Below, piece by piece: positions 62,157 through 64,000 of a stretch of DNA of 64,000 nt (positions are counted from its first letter, which is position 1; the number at the start of each line of letters is the position of its first letter). The stretch is from Pacificoceanicola onchidii (lineage in GTDB: Bacteria; Pseudomonadota; Alphaproteobacteria; Rhodobacterales; Rhodobacteraceae), in NCBI RefSeq assembly GCF_004804335.1, contig NZ_SRXY01000001.1:868001-932000 (forward strand). The letters are read 5' to 3'. The notes below the pieces were generated by a model. That model was not told the origin of the DNA and searched no databases. It saw nothing but the letters and a program-made list of their open reading frames with translations. A program made the position numbers and the translations under genes.

Positions 62157-63793
62157 GCCGTCAGCCCTTTCAACCACCAATCATCCCCGATTCCCTTCTC
62201 GATATCTTCCGGCAAAGGCGCGCCCTGCGCCAGAGTGATGCGCGTCCAGCGGTCTGACTTTGGATCAAATTTTGTTGCGCCAAAGAAAGCGAGCTTGCAG
62301 CGCAGCATGTCGATCGGCAGACAGTCTTCCCCAATCAGGTTGTCCTGAATCTCGGAATAGGGATGCACGGCGTTGGTCAGCACACGGGTCAAGGCAAGCT
62401 CATGCTCCGGGTGCGCCTTGCGGAAAGCCGCAAGATCCATGCCCGGTTTCAAGGCACGGTGCAGCGCCTGAACCCGCCGTGCAATGTCCAGCGGGCTTTC
62501 AAGGTCCGCCCCCGGTTCTGCACTGCGCACGCCAAGACGCGGCTCTTGCTTGGCGGCGGAGACATACCAGAACTGGTGCTGCGCCTCCGGCGCATCAAAA
62601 TCGACATCCAAAGCCCATCCGTAGAGCGCTTCAATCGCCTGCAGAACGTCAGCTGCGTCATCAAACGGCCGTGTGCACAACCCGATCGGATCATGCATGC
62701 CAGCTGCCAGATCGTCCACCAGCTCCGGGAAGGCCTCGATCAGCAAGGCGACAAGCAACTCCTGTGCCTCAAGGCTGAAAGTCTCGCCTTGGCGAAACAA
62801 CCCGTCGATTGCACCCACATGGTTTGAAATCAGCGCTTCGATCCGGGGCCATTCCTGCCGCAGCTTGTCTATCCGCGACTGATGCGCCGGATCAGGCACC
62901 GCCCATTCCGCAAGATGATCGGCGGCCCGTCGGACGTTCCCAAGCAACAATGTGCGTTTGTCCTCCCGCATCTCCTGCGCCCGCACCCGCGCAAGCGCGG
63001 TTTCCCGGGCAAGCATCCAATTGTTCAGCAAAACCGGATGAGAAACGAGGAAAGGGGCCATTCCGAGACCCGTTGCGTTTCCGATACCCAAATGCCGCTT
63101 CAGATCCTGGTCCAGCGCTCCCCCGCCAAGATGCTCCGCCAGATCATGGGTAAACGTTCGGATCATCCAGACCGTCAGCATCTCGGCGGCAAATGGACCG
63201 GACAGCCCCGGGCGGTCCTCGATCAATCCGCGGTCGGCTATGCCGAACTTGCCGTTCCCGTAAACCGCCGTGGTCCGCATCAGGTACCCAACCTGATTGA
63301 TCAGCGCAGCATCCGGCTGCTGACCGGCTCTCAGCCTATCCACGATATGGGAAAATAGCCGCACAGATTTGTTGGCCCGGCTCAGAACAAGGTCTCGTTC
63401 CGTGAAACGGCCGGCCTCCTGTAGAGGGGCTGTCGCGACGATCCGGGCGATCTCGTCCTGATCGGGCTTCCCGTCATACAGCACATAAGCCGTATCCCAT
63501 GCAGTGGCGATCACCCGATCTGACCGCGCCTCGTCCGGCAATGCGCTGGACACTGCAACAAGGCTGTAGTCATGGCCTCCAAGCGTCAGCGAATAGACCG
63601 CGTGACCAAAGCCTTCATCGTCGATGGCCCAAACGGTCCGCGTCATCTTGGAGCGCTCGTCTGCAAGCTGCCGCAGCAGGACACGCAGAAAAGACAAGCG
63701 CGTGGGAAACATCGCCCCCATGCGCGCCAGCCGCATCACCTGCGACGGCGGGCGCATCGCAGTCATCTTTGGAATGTCAGCCTGATCCTTCAT
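62153..63793 (-). CDS. large soluble protein of unknown function, coupled to DUF3726
   Basis: 546 residues with no membrane segment or signal peptide, mixed alpha/beta and many acidic residues. Conserved-looking parts are VWAIDDEGFGHAVYSLTLGG (52-71), NGKFGIADRGLIEDRPGLSG (175-194 by rough count), HDLAEHLGGGALDQDL and IGLCTRPFDDAADVLQAIEALYG. I do not recognise a domain. The start is ATG 63793 or, as likely, ATG 63766 (MTAMRPPSQVMRL). Its stop overlaps the DUF3726 start by 4 bases, suggesting equal production and joint function. Confidence 0.75.
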   Translation of the reverse strand: MKDQADIPKMTAMRPPSQVMRLARMGAMFPTRLSFLRVLLRQLADERSKMTRTVWAIDDEGFGHAVYSLTLGGHDYSLVAVSSALPDEARSDRVIATAWDTAYVLYDGKPDQDEIARIVATAPLQEAGRFTERDLVLSRANKSVRLFSHIVDRLRAGQQPDAALINQVGYLMRTTAVYGNGKFGIADRGLIEDRPGLSGPFAAEMLTVWMIRTFTHDLAEHLGGGALDQDLKRHLGIGNATGLGMAPFLVSHPVLLNNWMLARETALARVRAQEMREDKRTLLLGNVRRAADHLAEWAVPDPAHQSRIDKLRQEWPRIEALISNHVGAIDGLFRQGETFSLEAQELLVALLIEAFPELVDDLAAGMHDPIGLCTRPFDDAADVLQAIEALYGWALDVDFDAPEAQHQFWYVSAAKQEPRLGVRSAEPGADLESPLDIARRVQALHRALKPGMDLAAFRKAHPEHELALTRVLTNAVHPYSEIQDNLIGEDCLPIDMLRCKLAFFGATKFDPKSDRWTRITLAQGAPLPEDIEKGIGDDWWLKGLTA

Positions 63794-63848
63794 GTTCGCC
63801 AGACTGCCATTTCATTGCGCGTCTGACTACAGATTCGGACCAAGCTGC

Positions 63849-64000
63849 TTAGCCAGCTTTCTTGAGGTCCGCGATCATCGCATCGATGTCGCCGCGCCGC
63901 TTGTCGAGCATGGCACCAATTTCCGTGCGTTCCGTCAGCAGCATGTTCACGCCCTCAAGGTAGAGGTTGTAGAACTTGCCGCTTTTCTTGCCGACAAAGA
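63849..64000 (-). CDS. MlaC-like phospholipid-binding ABC transporter protein (C-terminal fragment)
   Basis: The last 49 codons and TAA stop of a gene running off the right edge. The visible C-terminus, with KFYNLYLEGVNMLLTERTE and DKRRGDIDAMIADLKKAG, resembles the end of MlaC/Ttg2D proteins that shuttle phospholipids across the periplasm to the MlaFEDB complex. With only about a quarter of the protein visible the call is tentative. It lies upstream of and on the same strand as the 546-residue unknown gene, with 55 bases between. Confidence 0.6.
   Translation of the reverse strand, partial: FVGKKSGKFYNLYLEGVNMLLTERTEIGAMLDKRRGDIDAMIADLKKAG

Noticed and set aside
1-64000. rRNA, tRNA, CRISPR, IS elements, integrases, defence islands, origin
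   Set aside because: No sequence resembling tRNA or rRNA, no regularly spaced repeats, no transposase, integrase or restriction/toxin gene was seen in either strand.

Overview
The window reads as chromosomal DNA of a GC-rich alphaproteobacterium, most likely a marine Rhodobacteraceae (Roseobacter group). The reasons are the protein families (DUF1244, DUF1491, DUF3576, DUF3726, a Porin_4-type porin, three adjacent deformylase-type genes next to fmt, a choline ABC transporter) and the gene order rpoZ-rsh-DUF2062-pdxJ-acpS-lepB-rnc-era-recO-pgsA-moaD-moaE, as far as I know it from that group. Species cannot be named from sequence alone. I see no rRNA, tRNA, CRISPR array, insertion sequence, integrase or prophage module. 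Coding density is high, and most genes are housekeeping.

Layout. 0-2 kb: a secreted protein with phage-tail-fibre-like repeats (cut by the left edge), an AhpD-like protein and a secreted EF-hand protein. 2-13.5 kb: pheT and pheS separated by an oppositely oriented flavin-dependent halogenase, then a lytic transglycosylase lipoprotein, hspQ behind a heat-shock-like promoter, a threonine aldolase/YcgN/ribF overlap cluster, a MocR-type regulator, and rplT-rpmI. 13.6-20.7 kb: pyruvate kinase, N-formylglutamate amidohydrolase with DUF1244, and the overlapping leuS-lptE-holA operon. 20.8-27.1 kb: a divergent sulfotransferase/glycosyltransferase pair, a DUF3576 lipoprotein, a major porin, a TPR-sulfotransferase and a YggS protein. 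27.1-32.4 kb: a split choline-uptake locus (choW-choV and choX) with a NIT-domain chemoreceptor between the two parts; both promoter regions carry the same palindrome, of the type bound by BetI. 32.6-46.8 kb: adenine deaminase, a second lytic transglycosylase, a stand-alone receiver, a glutathionyl-hydroquinone reductase, two small membrane proteins, the def-def-(degenerate def)-fmt cluster, a MalY/PatB-type C-S lyase, a TRIC-like channel, rnhA, a methyltransferase, a LysE-type exporter, ispH, a YqaA protein and a NYN protein. 46.9-59.7 kb: folK, rpoZ, rsh, pdxJ, acpS, lepB, rnc, era, recO, pgsA and moaDE. 59.7-64 kb: a FadR-type regulator with an idonate-dehydrogenase-like enzyme, two overlapping genes of unknown role, and the 3' end of an MlaC-like gene.

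Functional links. Translation initiation and nascent-chain processing (fmt, deformylases), aminoacylation (pheS, pheT, leuS), ribosome assembly (era, rplT, rpmI) and the stringent response (rsh with rpoZ) are well represented. A second theme is the envelope: lptE, lepB, pgsA, two lytic transglycosylases, a porin, an MlaC-like protein, sulfotransferases and a glycosyltransferase. The choline genes, and the chemoreceptor between them, suggest osmoprotectant or nutrient scavenging.

Non-coding structure. Two dispersed palindromic repeat families sit between genes. Family A (arms based on GTAGGGCGGGG / CCCCGCCCTAC) has seven copies, and two of them supply the stop codon of the neighbouring gene. 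Family B has two copies. I found no clearly novel multi-gene system. The items most worth a second look are the orphan halogenase inside the pheS/pheT region, the catalytically degenerate deformylase, the DUF3726/546-residue unknown pair, the tail-fibre-like secreted protein, and the chemoreceptor in the choline locus.
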